From the NCBI RefSeq assembly GCF_947507565.1, contig NC_089186.1, positions 1,240,001-1,304,000 on the forward strand: 64,000 nucleotides of DNA, read 5' to 3'. A program made the translations under genes and the position numbers. Numbering within the stretch: position 1 is the stretch's first letter; every line of letters begins with the position of its first letter. The DNA comes from Oscarella lobularis (Eukaryota; Porifera; Homoscleromorpha; Homosclerophorida; Oscarellidae). The notes beneath the pieces were generated by a model. The model was not told the DNA's origin. It did not search any database and worked only from the letters and a program-made list of their open reading frames with translations. This document shows, in pieces, positions 35,741 to 47,600 of the stretch.

Positions 35741-37974
35741 CTGAACTTCAAAAATTGGTGGAAAAGGATTATCGTGAACCGTGGATTGAAACTGCCACAG
35801 ACGTGTGGGATTCTTTCCCGGAATTACGCAACTACATTTCGTCCGATTTGGCGGCAGCAAACGCTTCTCTGATGGGTAGCAGCGGCTTTGATGAAACGCT
35901 GACGTCGTCCGCCAAAAGCATCAGCAGCAATTCGAAGTCCACAGAAAAAGACAGCGTCAGTCTAGGTAACGTTGCTCTTTAGTAAGTACAGTGGGTTGAT
36001 AGCTATAGCCAATCTGTTGTACGCGCAGGATCAAAGGCTGAAGCCATTACAACATTGGAGAAAGAGACAACAGGAAGTATAGGTGCATGCATGGAATGCG
36101 TGTTATAAGTCTTCTTTACTTTGGCTTTCTCTATAGAAAAAGAACCGGCTTGCCGCAGGGAGAAAAGAGAACCAAGTAATCATAAATTAAATAGTACTGC
36201 ATGATTGGCACCAGGCAGGTTTTCTCTTAGTTGATTTGAGCTGCATGACCGTTGACGACGTTGCTTCCTTCGTAACCGATGCCGGTTTTGAGGAGCTGGC
36301 GCGGATGTTTACGAAAGATGACGTCACAGGAAAAAATTTGCAAAAAGACCCAAAAGCCCTATTAGACGAGTATGATCTAAACGGACTTGATCAAGTCAGA
36401 CTGCTTGTCAAGATCAAAGAAAAGCAAAACTTTGAATTTGGCGGTACATGCATGTGACTTCACGATTATTTTGACTAACGCAGTACACTTGCTTTTTAGG
36501 TTCCATGACCGTGAATGACGTGGCCAAGTTTATTGCCGATAAAGGCTTTCCAGAATACGCAGAGAATTTTCGAAAAGAGAACGTTGACGGACGTCTGTTG
36601 GCGCATCTAGATGAAAAGGCTTTGGCATGCTTGAAAATTCCCAAAAAAGAAAGGACCGAAGTTTTGAAGTGCACTTCAACAAAAGTTCCTGAATTTAGAC
36701 TGGTCTCGGAGTCACTGGCGGCCGATCGTTTTAAGCGGCCTGTTCTTGGCCTGATCCGTTCTTTTGTCATGAAAGAAAGGCGTGTATGGTCAGTAGGCAG
36801 TAAAGGAGGTCGGGTGCACTTGAAAAGCACTGGAGTAACTGTGACTCTTATAGAGAATGCTGTAAGCAAGGAAACGAACGTTTCGGTGACGTCTTATTTA
36901 CCGGAAGATTATGCAAAAACTTCAACGGTAGCTTGTGTCGCGACAGTTCTACCTCATGGATTGACGCTTAGAAAGAAAGCAGCAATAGAGCTGCGACATC
37001 ATCTTTGCTTAGAAAAACCGTTTACAGTTAAAGTTCTTTATCGCAGCGGTCTCTCAATGTGCGATGAAGGATATCAGTTGCTTGCTGATTTGAACCAAGA
37101 GAAAAGGTCTGCCGTTGATGGTGAAACGGAAATTAGAGTGGAAAGAAATTGTATTCGCATTCTCTGTCTTGGCTTCTCCGAGTACTGCATTGTACAGGAA
37201 GGGTATTTTTTTGTTTCTGTTCGCATATATGCTCCTCTTGCTTTCCTTGAAGGAAGATCAGAAGTAAACGTTGTTGCGTCACTATCGTGTCAGTGCCATG
37301 TGGTTACGGAAAAGATTGATCAAGATCAGAGAGCATTGAGCGGCGAACCAAGAGAATGCAAGGAATTTCAAAACAATTACATCAGCGTTGACACGACCGA
37401 AAAAGTGAAGTTGTCTGTTGATTCACCGAAAGACTTGTATTCCGTTAGTGGCAACTCAAGTTACACTATTCCTGCAACAGCTTTGAAATCACTGATTGGC
37501 GAGGACCACGTGAAGTGCATAACAAGGCCGTTTTTTCTTAAGCGGACAACGAACACTTTAGATCTTATTAGGATAAACGTTTCCTTTGAAGCTATTGACA
37601 GAACTGGCTCTACCGTGGAGTCATTTTCGCTTTACCCGATAATATGGCAACCGACGCCAATACAAGGAACTCCCAACTGGCTAGACGAAAAGGTGTCTTC
37701 AGATGAGCGACGGCACGTGGCTACACAAATTGGCGAAAAGTGGAGGCATGTTGGAGAGGTTCTCATGCCAGAACCGAGGTTCACATACGATGAACTGGAT
37801 ATTTTTGAAGAGAAAAGCAGTAATAGAAATCGGGCTCACGCAATGCTTAATGAATGGGCACAAAGGCATCACAGAAATGCCACGAGAAGAATGCTCATAG
37901 GTGCACTAAGAAGAGAAAACAAAAACGCCTTGATAACAGAAGTTTTCGGCTGTAATCCCGACGCTCTGACGTAA
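35741..37974 (+). CDS. SAM-SAM-ZU5-UPA-death protein or C-terminal extension
   Basis: Lies just after the RNF213-like stop. A linker exon (35741-35965, with EPWIETATDVWDSFPEL and a Ser-rich end) precedes a SAM exon (36236-36445, MTVDDVASFVTDAGFEELA). A 489-codon open exon then runs from 36505 to 37974. It holds a second SAM (residues 1-55, MTVNDVAKFIADKGFPEYA), a ZU5-like domain (about 90-210, VGSKGGRVHLKSTGVTVTL), a UPA-like region (about 225-385, from FFVSVRIYAP) and a C-terminal death domain (about 398-485, IGEKWRHVGEVL, AHAMLNEWAQ). ZU5-UPA-death modules occur in UNC5, PIDD1 and ankyrins; SAM domains polymerise. The first exon follows an AG (CTTATAG) and has no ATG in frame, so it is either spliced to RNF213-like exons or starts elsewhere. 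Domain calls are strong for SAM and death, good for ZU5, fair for UPA. Confidence 0.75.
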
Positions 37975-38376
37975 TCCCGACAGTGTGTGTCTAGTCGTGT
38001 TGCTGTTGGTAACCGTTAATTGTTAGTTGTGATGTCTTAGGCTGACTTCGACCTATTTTTTGTGTAATTAGAGAACGTGTTTTAGCTAACCTCGCATATT
38101 CCATCTTTTTCGTTTTGATGCTTATTTTTATGGTTGACGTTTTTGGTATCGCTATCAAGTTTGGCTGCATGGCTACCTTTTTGTTACGCAACGAGTACTC
38201 TTTGATTTTGTAGGAGGTCAATCAGTTTCTTTTGTGATCCTAGACAGTCAGACGTGAGAGAAAAGGCTGAGAAAAGGACGCCTGAGGAACCTATATGTGT
38301 CAGCGATCGTCACTGATGATCGATGATCGTTCGCGACTTCTTCAACACGGTCGACATCGCGAGGTAGAACTCGATC
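37975..38376. other. 3' flank of the copy 1 unit
   Basis: No gene. The stretch from about 38064 (TTTTAGCTAACCTC) matches the sequence just after the copy 2 SAM stop (about 60587). The words CACGGTCGACAT (about 38347) recur at about 60838. This is the 3' untranslated and flanking part of the duplicated unit. Confidence 0.55.
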
Positions 38377-38380
38377 TATA

Positions 38381-39946
38381 GGGGGGGTTCCTGAATCCGA
38401 ACAAGGTAGAGGGGTCGAGCGAGCTGATGAAATATTGCTCCTACCTAAAAGCAGCTCCTGGCTTACTTTTTGCTTCAAGTTGAAGGGTAGTTACAGTAGT
38501 GCCCTTTTTTTAGCGACAGTCCGGGGTCTGAGCGATGACGTTTTCGGGTCTTCTTACGCAAAAGTTTCCCGGACAAATCGATATTTTTGGCCTATCCGGG
38601 GGACTCCTGAATCCGAACAGGCGATATCTCCGCCAAAAATTGTCGTACCGAGGTCAGCTATATATCAATCGAAAGCTTAGAAATTGCGCTTTCACGCAGC
38701 ACTAAAACAATTTTTTTCGCAAGGCTAGAGCAAAGTTACTCGCTTTCCAAGATCCTTAGGGTTATACTCTTTCTCGTGATCAGATATGACCATGAAGCAA
38801 ATTACTTTAAGAAGAGGCCACAGTTAATGAATTTATATAAGTTTTGCATAGTTTTGAGCTTGATACGTGTACATGCTTTGAAGTGAGGCTGAAACACTTT
38901 GACCTGAGCAACATGCCTTTATGCGGACAGCAGTCAGACACATCCCACATGCCAGGACGAGTTGCAGAAGTCTTGTGCTACCTCAAAAGATGCACGCAAG
39001 CACCTGAAGACTTTGCAGTTCGACGGCTTTTACGTTATATATGTATATAGTCAATATTCAGCTGCACCATGTCTTACAGTGCTATTTAGCTTTGCGTTTC
39101 GTAGAATAAGCGTGCAATAGCAAGCGCGAGTCAATTTTTACACTCGAAAATAGTGTAGTCTAATTTGATTAGTGACTATAGCCGACCTTAATCAGTCATT
39201 TAGACCAAAATCAGTCTATTTCACTAAACAACAGTAGATTCGTGGTCATTCGGTATTGCAAATTGCATCTCTCAGCTAAACGTCAGTCAAAGCTTTTTAA
39301 TTCATACGAGATGTAGCTTACTAGTTACTATACAATAGGTTGGGTGAACCTTCTGAAGGTTTGTCCTGACATTTGGGATGTGTCTGACTGCTGTCCGCAT
39401 AAAGGCATGTTGCTTAGGTCAAAGTGTTTCGACCTCACTTCAAAGCATGTAAACGTATCAAGCTCAAAACTATGCAAAACTTATATAAATTCATTAACTG
39501 AGGCCTCTTCTTGAAGTAATTTGCTTCATGGTCATATCTGATCACGAGAAAGAGTATAACCCTAAGGATCTTGGAAAGCGAGTAACTTTGCTCTAGCCTC
39601 GCAGAAAAAATTTGTTTTAGTGCTGCGTGAAAGCGCAATTTCTAAGCTTTCGATTGATATATAGCTGACTTCGGTACGACAATTTTTGGCGAAGATATCG
39701 CCTGTTCGGATTCAGGAGTCCCCCGGATAGGCCAAAAATATCGATTTGTCCGGGAAACTTTTGCGTAAGAAGACCCGAAAACGTCATCGCTCGGACCCCG
39801 GACTGTGGCTAAAAAAAGGGCACTAACTACCCTTCAACTTGAAGCAAAAAGTAAGCCAGGAGCTGCTTTTATAGGTAGGAGCAATATTTCTTCAGCTCGC
39901 TCGACCCCTCTACCTTGTTCGGATTCAGGAACCCCTCCCCCTACGG
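38381..39946. mobile_element. Foldback element with arms of nearly 600 bp
   Basis: The left arm (38381 to about 38968, starting GGGGGGGTTCCTGAATCCGA) and the right arm (about 39350-39946, ending GGATTCAGGAACCCCTCCCC then CTACGG) are inverted copies with high identity over nearly 600 bp. About 380 bp separate them. Both arms contain an inner copy of CTGAATCCGAACA, so the arms have internal repeats. TATA flanks both sides (38377-38380, 39947-39950). The duplicated unit has the empty site near 60862-60890 (CGAGCTCTATATAACCGTG then GAACTCTCAA; compare GAACCCTCAA after the element). No transposase frame is visible, so it is non-autonomous. It inserted after the large duplication, or was present in only one parent copy. 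Confidence 0.85.
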
Positions 39947-40131
39947 TATAGCCGGACGTTGCGATGGGAACCCTCAAGTCGTGCTACGATCCCCATAGAG
40001 CACCACAGAGCACAGAGTAGATCCGAAAACGCGTTCTAAATGTCAAAGCTAGATATTCGCGTTTTTCTATACGGGACTGAAAAGAAGTCCCGGTCCGTTT
40101 CTTCACGTGTTTGTCGCCCGTGTTGTCAGCG

Positions 40132-41087
40132 ACGTGGATGTCGAGCTTTCCTCAGCCCGATCTGAGTTCCAAGAGCCTTGACGCTTTTGCTGCTGTCATG
40201 CTGGCTCAAGCTCGATCAGGAGAGTCTCTATCTCAAGACAATCTTAGGGTAACCGTAAAAAATGGTGAAGGAGCGATTTCACAACTACAAAGATGTAGAT
40301 GAGATAAAGAATCCTATTTGCTTGAAGGTTGCTGCTCAGACGGAGGATTTTTACGCCGACGCAGCTCGATTGCCGTATGGGAAAGATGCTTGGAGTACAG
40401 GGTTTTTATCTAAATAAAATATTTTATTAGGATTTTGCAGCGATTGTAACCGCAAAACAGTCGTATTTCTTGGGCATGGCGGAATTTCATCAGGAGCAGG
40501 AATGCAAGGGTAATGTTAAGCACGGAGAGTCTAGATATAGGGTAAAATCAGTAGGCGTGTCTTTCGAGCGTGGAATTCGTTAATTAAATGCAGTTTGCTT
40601 ATGGCTACGTCGACGGCTACGTCAACGACGCTGCGAAGAAGGGAGAAATGTTCTTTTAACTTGGAGTAAGACAAGAATATTTTTTAATTATTTAAATTAG
40701 CGTCTTTATTCTTTTTCTCTTCTAGGATGTTTTTCATCAGATCGGTTGAGAGATGTCCTTAGCCGAAAAGGACAACACCATCTACGGCTCTTCATCACAA
40801 CTGAATCCGATCAGTCGAGTCGAGCGCCTCTTAATTGTCAAGGCAACACCGCTCTCCTTTCCCGCGTCGACGAGGAGTCGGGATCTGTTTTCCGGAATCA
40901 TTCCGAAGACGATTCACGACGCCGTGGCGCTAGTATACGAGTCGCAGCGAGAAGCGCTGGTGCGGGCGGAAGTGGGAAAACTGCGAGAGGCCAATTTTAT
41001 GTTGAACGGGTATGAAGCCAAGGCTGAATTATTCTTATTACAGACACTGTACAGTACTAAGGTGTTGAAGAGAGTTTTATGTATTTA
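40132..41087 (+). pseudogene. Truncated BRO1 (ALIX/PDCD6IP-like) fragment
   Basis: ALIX uses its N-terminal BRO1 domain to bind ESCRT-III (CHMP4). The pieces in order match the second half of that domain: SLDAFAAVMLAQA (about 40165-40205; ALIX has SLIMLAQA), NPICLKVAAQTEDFYADAAR (about 40310-40370), a block from 40434 with FAAIVTAKQSYFLGMAEFHQ, FAYGYVDGYV (about 40590), then AEKDNTIYGSSSQLNPISRV (about 40760), VKATPLSF and LFSGIIPKTIHDAVALVYES. The first half of BRO1 and the V and proline-rich parts are missing, and some joins need frame changes. A displaced, truncated gene piece lying exactly between the two RNF213-like units. Confidence 0.75.
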
Positions 41088-41179
41088 GTCAATTAAATAA
41101 TAATTTATTAATTTAGGTTTTCTTTCTCACGTTTCTCTTTTATATTAGGACTTGGTCAAGTTTCAATTTGCCGGCAGCC

Positions 41180-41685
41180 ATAGATCGTAGAAAACGACAA
41201 CGCGACATCACACTTTGACAGCTGACAGAGACGTGGATTCGTCGCCGCACCGATTTCCTAGGCGACAGAAAACGTCTCAGACGTCGTACCACCGACTCAA
41301 TCTACAGCACCAATATGGCGGGAACAATAAGCGATGCCATGCAATTGAACTAACAGCGCCAAATTCCGCAAAAGGAACCGCGGACCGCCTTCCTGTCTCT
41401 CCCTTCCTCTGAAAATTCGTCTATAAAGAAAAGCACCTAAACGAAGAAACACTAATCTCCTCTACTATCCATGTACTAATGCTCGCCATGGTGCACGTGA
41501 GGATCACGAAGAAACGAGATTAGCCAGGAAAATGCAATTAACCATTGGCCAATGGTAAGCTAGAGCAGCGTTTACCTTGTGATCGAGTCTGCCCCCTGTA
41601 ACACGTACAACGCTAAGGTGAGACAGCGCGTCGGTGAATCCTACTACTGGAGCTAAATCCCGGTCTGAAGTTCGTTACCGACCAC
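41180..41685 (+). promoter_or_regulatory. 5' flank of RNF213-like copy 2
   Basis: Collinear with 17270-17902. It holds the conserved ATTGGCCAAT palindrome at 41544-41553 and CACGTGAGGATCACG near 41497 (compare CACGTGGGGATCACA in copy 1). The start codon used is the ATG at 41686 (MGEKDGSMFG), which splices in frame at the shared GC donor. Confidence 0.45.
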
Positions 41686-44600
41686 ATGGGTGAGAAGGAC
41701 GGATCGATGTTCGGACCCCGAGTGTGCGATCCTGTTTACCAAGGCAAGTTTATGTGTTCTGACCGTTCTCCTCCCTTATTCGCACTGCGACAGTGTATTC
41801 TCTCAGCTGTAGCATTCTCGAGCACCGATACTAGCGCGTCCTAGCACGCGGTGTCCAGCTCTAACCATGTGTTCTCACTATTCCAGGTTTAGAACTCCTC
41901 ATTGGAGAACAGACGTGGGTTCTTCGATGCCAAAAAATTACTTTTGAGAATGGTGTCGACGTGAAACGACCATCTGAGCGACTTCCTTTGCAGGAGAAGC
42001 CTGAAGATGTGGATCACGTGATTATCGCTCAAATACGATCTTCCGTTGGCGACGACATTGAGAGCATCTTGCAATTTCAAATGAACTTGAAATCTAAAGG
42101 TCTGATACTTGTGCACAATTCAGATCATTTTCCCAGTCAACAACCGTATTCACTTGGAAATGACCCTAAAGTACCTGTCGTTATTGTATTGCTCTCTTCC
42201 GGTGCGTCTTTGCTAAAGGATCTACGAAAGAAAATTCTTGTCACTTTTCAAAGCGAATTTTCTGCTGACTTGCATCAGAACTATCCTCCTACAAAATCGG
42301 CGCTCTTTCGAACCAAAACCGGATTTTATCTACGAAAAAAGCTGAAAAGTTTACTGGGTCCAAAGGACACGTGGCTGCAACCGTTGCACAAAAATCCCGG
42401 AAATTTTCAGGCTCTTTTTCAACTTATTGCCGACTTCAGCAAAACTGTAAAATCATTAATATTTACGTCTTTAGTACCAATTTTCATTTTATTTTTATTT
42501 AGTGCTCTGAGAAAAAAGTGTCGTCTTCTTCTGCTTCAAAAAAAATTGAGAGAGTTATAGAAGTGCTTTCCTCTCATGTAAACGAAGGGTTTCAGTCGAA
42601 CTTTCTTTTTCATATCATGATGTCATGGAGACTCCGCAGGTGGTATACATATACAAATTGTTTCACATCGTATTAATTAATTAAATGAATAATTAATTAA
42701 TTTTTCAGCGTTTCTACACCCAAAGCAAAAGAGCATTTTTTTAATTGCGCAAGGAAACTGGGTGACTTGAACATAAAAGCGATTGATGTGGTGAAAGAAG
42801 TAATCAGGTAAGGTATGGCCAGATTAATTGACCTTTGGTTATTACTGTGTTCCGTACGGTCCGTCGATTAGAAATGATGTTAGGGTGGCATGGCGGGATA
42901 CTCTCGGCCACAGCTCAACGGAAATTTTGTTCCAAGTGTTTGAATTCCTATGTGAAGAACAGTTTAGGTCGTCATATTCGGATTTGAAAAGTTTGGAAGG
43001 CTTGCGAATTTTCTTTTTTGCTGGTATACGTCTTTTGCTGCAAAAATGCAATTCTCAATTTTCAGTACAGGTAGCGCACTTGGTTTATTGCACGTTCATC
43101 AAAAGGAGAAAATTCCTCCTTTGCAATTTTGGAAGCGTTGCATTGAGGTGCTCAGCTTCTACTTTTTGTTGTTTTCAAAAAATTTTGTTGCATTTTAGTT
43201 TGTTGAAGCGAAGCAAATGACTTGGACTTCTGAAGCAATAGACAGTCTACATTTGTCACTTCAGTTTGCAGCTGCCGTTCCACTGAGTAGTATGAGCTTC
43301 AGTGTTGAAGACTTTCTTCTACTTGTAGTGAAATTTCAAATTTTTAGTTTCGCAGTTGTGAGGTACGAGCAACTGCTATAAAGACGTTGTCTAAAAGCAG
43401 ATTTTCTTTTTACAGAGATTTACTCTGTCGCCTTTTTCCTCTCGTATCTTTTGATATGGAGAAGTGCCAAGCACTTTCTAGTTATCTTTGTGCCCATTTT
43501 TTGTCCGACAGTCGTCTATTTTCTTCTTTGCGGCACTCTCACTATAAAGCATTGGGTGATCAAGTTTTGCTGAAGGAGGTACGTTGGCAGACGTTTCTCT
43601 AAAATTTGGCACTGGTGTTATTTAGGCTTGCGATCTAATGCTTTTTCTTCATCAAAAACTTCACGAAAGTGCAAAAGACTGCGACGTTAGAGTTCTTGAT
43701 GACATTGCTAGAAACGAAATAAGAAAATGGTGTGAATGCATTCTCTATTGTCTTCGTACCAAGTCAAGAGAATGGCCTTCTCATGTGACATCGTTTCTGC
43801 AAAGGCTTCCAGAGCAACTACGTACTATCCTTCGCCGAGAGGTAAATCTAGCTTAGAGATTCCTGCTGGCTGATGCATGCAATTAAGGTTAATGGATTTT
43901 TGGAAATGAACGCTGCTGAGATGCCAGTTGCGGTGTTTACATCAGCACTTGAATTGTTTAAGTTTGTTGAGCCGACGGTATGTACCAGGAGCAGCTGTTT
44001 TAAAATTTTTGAGCGTCTTTTTGGCTTGTGAAGGCGCTGGTACACTTTTTAGATGGCTGCAAGTTCTCACAGGTTATTGATTTAAAGCAGCGTCCGTGGC
44101 AGGATCTGTTTAAGTTGGTCAGTGGATTTAAAAGGTATAAACCGCATATAGCTTACTTACGATGTCTATTGCGGAACGTCGACTTGCTTATAAGTGCTTA
44201 TTAATTAAGCTGTAAAACTGTATTAAGTAACACTGTTCTTTTCTCTTCTTACTTTAGTCAAGAATGGAATCTTGCTAAACGAAGCGTGCTTTCGTTTTTA
44301 CAACGCGTTGCCCAACCGGCATATGCAAGTCGTCGAGACTTCTTCTTCATTTTGCTATCCCTCAGCCATCCAAACGGAAGTCCTGACATCTTGACTCTTT
44401 TTGGCGACAGTTCTGTCTCTCACGAGGCGGATTACACGTTGTTAACAGAGTTGTCTAGTTTCCTTCGAAGGTATTTCAAGGGTCACACACTTCCTCTGAG
44501 AAAAAGCCTTGCAGGCGCTCTTGTAGAAACTATCTGACATTGACCTTTCTATAACTAATCCTTATGTGTTATAGACTCGCCTTGGGCAAGAGAAAGCATC

Positions 44601-47600
44601 TATGTTTTGCCAAAGTCTTCTTGTCGTGTATCTAGAGGTGAATCTTGGTATACCCAGTTGTTCTGTTATAGACTGAAACTTTTCATAGGCAGTGATTCCT
44701 AGACAGGAAGATATTTTTATAACAAAGGCCGACAGCAGTGTTGGGGATTTTGTCGCGGTGCTAGAAAGCGAAATGAAATCGTTCTACGAATTCGAAAGAC
44801 TGGCGTCAAGTCCAGTCATTTCTGTCAAAATCGTAGCTCTCTGGAATATTATGGCTGCCATTGTCGAAAGAATTCCGATTTCATCCCTAAAATTATTTTC
44901 TATGCCATTTGTCGTTCAGCTTTTAGGACGAATGCACGATGACGTTTCTTGGCCATCTACTTTGGAAACGAGTGACGAAAGAAGCCTCTTAACAGATGAT
45001 CAAACCAAGTACAGAAACTGGCACTCAGACGTTTGTGCCTGGCTAGTCGAGCAGAAGTCTCGATTTCAGAAAGGAGAAATATCCTTTAGCGATGCAAAGT
45101 TATTCGAACACAAATACGATCAAATTAAGACTTTCTACAGCTGCTTCTCGAGCGCAGAGGTTATTCCTCCCAAGGATGACGTTAACGCAATGGCGTCCTC
45201 TTTTGTCTGTATGGCACGCGAGCTGGTAGAACTTCTCTACTTTCAAGATCAATATACGACCACCAAAGTGTAATTCAACTAGTAAATCATTTCTAATGCT
45301 GAATTAAAGTCTGTACGTTTTTGCAGGGTGAGTTTTGAGAACACTCTGGAATATTGGAAAGTGAAAATAGACCCAAATGTGAGAGACCTCCGGGAGAAAA
45401 ATTTGCTTAAAATTAACTGTTATGCCAAGTCATATCCCGAGCGAGGAAGTTTTAATTGTACGTATGCTGAAGCTTGCGAGGTCTTCAATGTAGTTAACAG
45501 TTGGCTGGCTCCTATTCGCGATCTACTGCCCATGCTGGGCTGCTTCACGGCAAACAACTCTGTGTTTTTCTTCTCGTATTTGGAGCGAGAGATGCGGCAG
45601 ATCAAAGACAATCCGCAGATGACGCGTAAATCGAGGAGCGAGGATTCCGACGAAGAGGACGAAGAGACTCACGATAGTTCTGCGGTACACCTAGTGGTAA
45701 GCCTAGGTTATGAGAATTTCATTTGATCAAAGCTAGCTTTCACGTGTTTAGACGTTCAAAAGAGCACTGGAAGGCGCAAAAGCCTCTTTGGAGCTTCTGC
45801 TAAATAACGAGGCACGCCACAGGAATGTATCAATACTTGGACAAGAACGTTTTCGAGGTGTCAGTGTTAAGGCGGAGCTTGAAAAACTTCTTCATTATAA
45901 AGAATTTTCGAAGTCTTGTGGTGGAAAGCTGGACGAAGTGCGACAAGGCATAGCGGACATGATTGGTGTGACGGATTATTCAAAGCTAATTCGTGTAAGT
46001 GAAAGTATAGTACCAAAGTTGAGAAAATGTTTTTAAGGTCAAGTTGCTAGGCTATGGACGAATTCTGCCATCAGTATAAAATGGTTTTTGTAGAAAATGA
46101 CAGGCGATTCTTAAATCTCAAGTCTGCGAATGGTATGTTATCTAAAAACCATTTTGAGAGTCCGGTCTTATTTTTTGCGTATCTCTAGATGTCGATTTGA
46201 AAGAGCTAACAACACGCGACTGCAGTGTTTTAAGAGAAAATTTGGACAGAATCTTGCTTAATACGCCGCACAATAGACTTCGTCTCTTCTTTGCGGTATC
46301 AATGCAGTCTTCACACGATTCAGCGCGAACAAAGCTTTCTCTGTATAGGTTTTGGAAAGCGATGAATTCTTTCATCTGATAAGAAATGGATCGTTCTTCT
46401 CAACGGACGGACGCGTTCGCTTTAAAGAGCAGGTGAACTTAATGCCATGCAGCATTAAGAAAATGTGTTATCTGCTCTGTAGGTCCAGCTAATAACAAAT
46501 CAACTTCAAAATGAAGAATACAACGAAGCGGTTCTAAATCATCTGCTAGTTGCGTTTGAATGCATTGCGCCTTTCACCGATCCAAAAGCGACGTTTGTCG
46601 ATCTTTTGAACAAGTTGAAAGAATCCGAAATATTCTCTTACAATAATTGGGCTAACGAGATTTGCACAGTCAACAATAATATGAATCTAGTCAAACTTTG
46701 GTTTGTCAAATCAGAGGTAACGTATATAGACTGTCGTATTGAACCCATTTAATCGAATTTTTCTGTGTGTAGGGTGACACTTTTGCAAACGTTATAACCG
46801 ACTTGGAAGCTATTATGAAAAACGGATTAATTACGTTCTATTTGGGCGAGGAAGAACTTGCATTTGGCGCAGGTGCCCACTTCTTGGAGCTAAGTTATTC
46901 TGTCAGAGAAGTTCGGACTGTAAGAAAAATCTCGAGTGAGTTTGGCAGCGAACTGCATAGTGGCGCTGTTTACAGCTCCTCAGTAACTTCAGAACCTAAT
47001 TGGCATGAGAAGTTTAAGACCAAACGTAACGAATTTACAACGCAGCTTTCAATTGATCAAACTGAGCAAGAAGTCACTCGCAAAATGAGTTCTGAAGAGC
47101 TTGAAGATTTCGTTCGCAGGCTAAGCTTTATGGAAAGTGACGAAAAGTCGGAGCATCAAGAAAAGATACGTACGTTCCAGGAGCAGTTTGCTTTCTTCCA
47201 AAAAATCTATGAAGTGTCAGTGATACTGTTCAAATTGGGTCACAAAGGTTTCCAAAAAACTTTGCAATACGAAGTGACCGAGCCCAATCTTGATAAAGTT
47301 CTTCATAATACAGAAGTTATGCTTAGCGATTGGCGGGAGCTCCTTGAAAGCTTTCGTACAAAGTATCCTCAGCTATTGCTTTTTGGTGTCCGAGCTGTCT
47401 TTATTGTGGCAAAGTCGCTGGGACCTACTCCTGTCTTAAGAGATTTAGTGCAGCTCTCAAGTAAAATATTTGACGCTAAAAGAGAGACTATACTGAGGCT
47501 AACACGAGTCATTCAAGCCATTCTTGAACGTCGTAGCTATATGCTACGTGAAACTGAGTCATCAATGGACACTGCTGCTGTTTTTCTAGAAAAGCTAAGA

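Noticed and set aside
35590-36240. Simple in-frame splice fusing RNF213-like and SAM parts
   Set aside because: The candidate GT donors I checked before the stop leave phase 0 or 2, while the next acceptor needs one leading base. I keep fusion as a hypothesis, not a gene model.
38010-38380. Additional gene between the copy 1 death domain and the foldback element
   Set aside because: Only short frames; the sequence is collinear with the non-coding 3' flank of copy 2.
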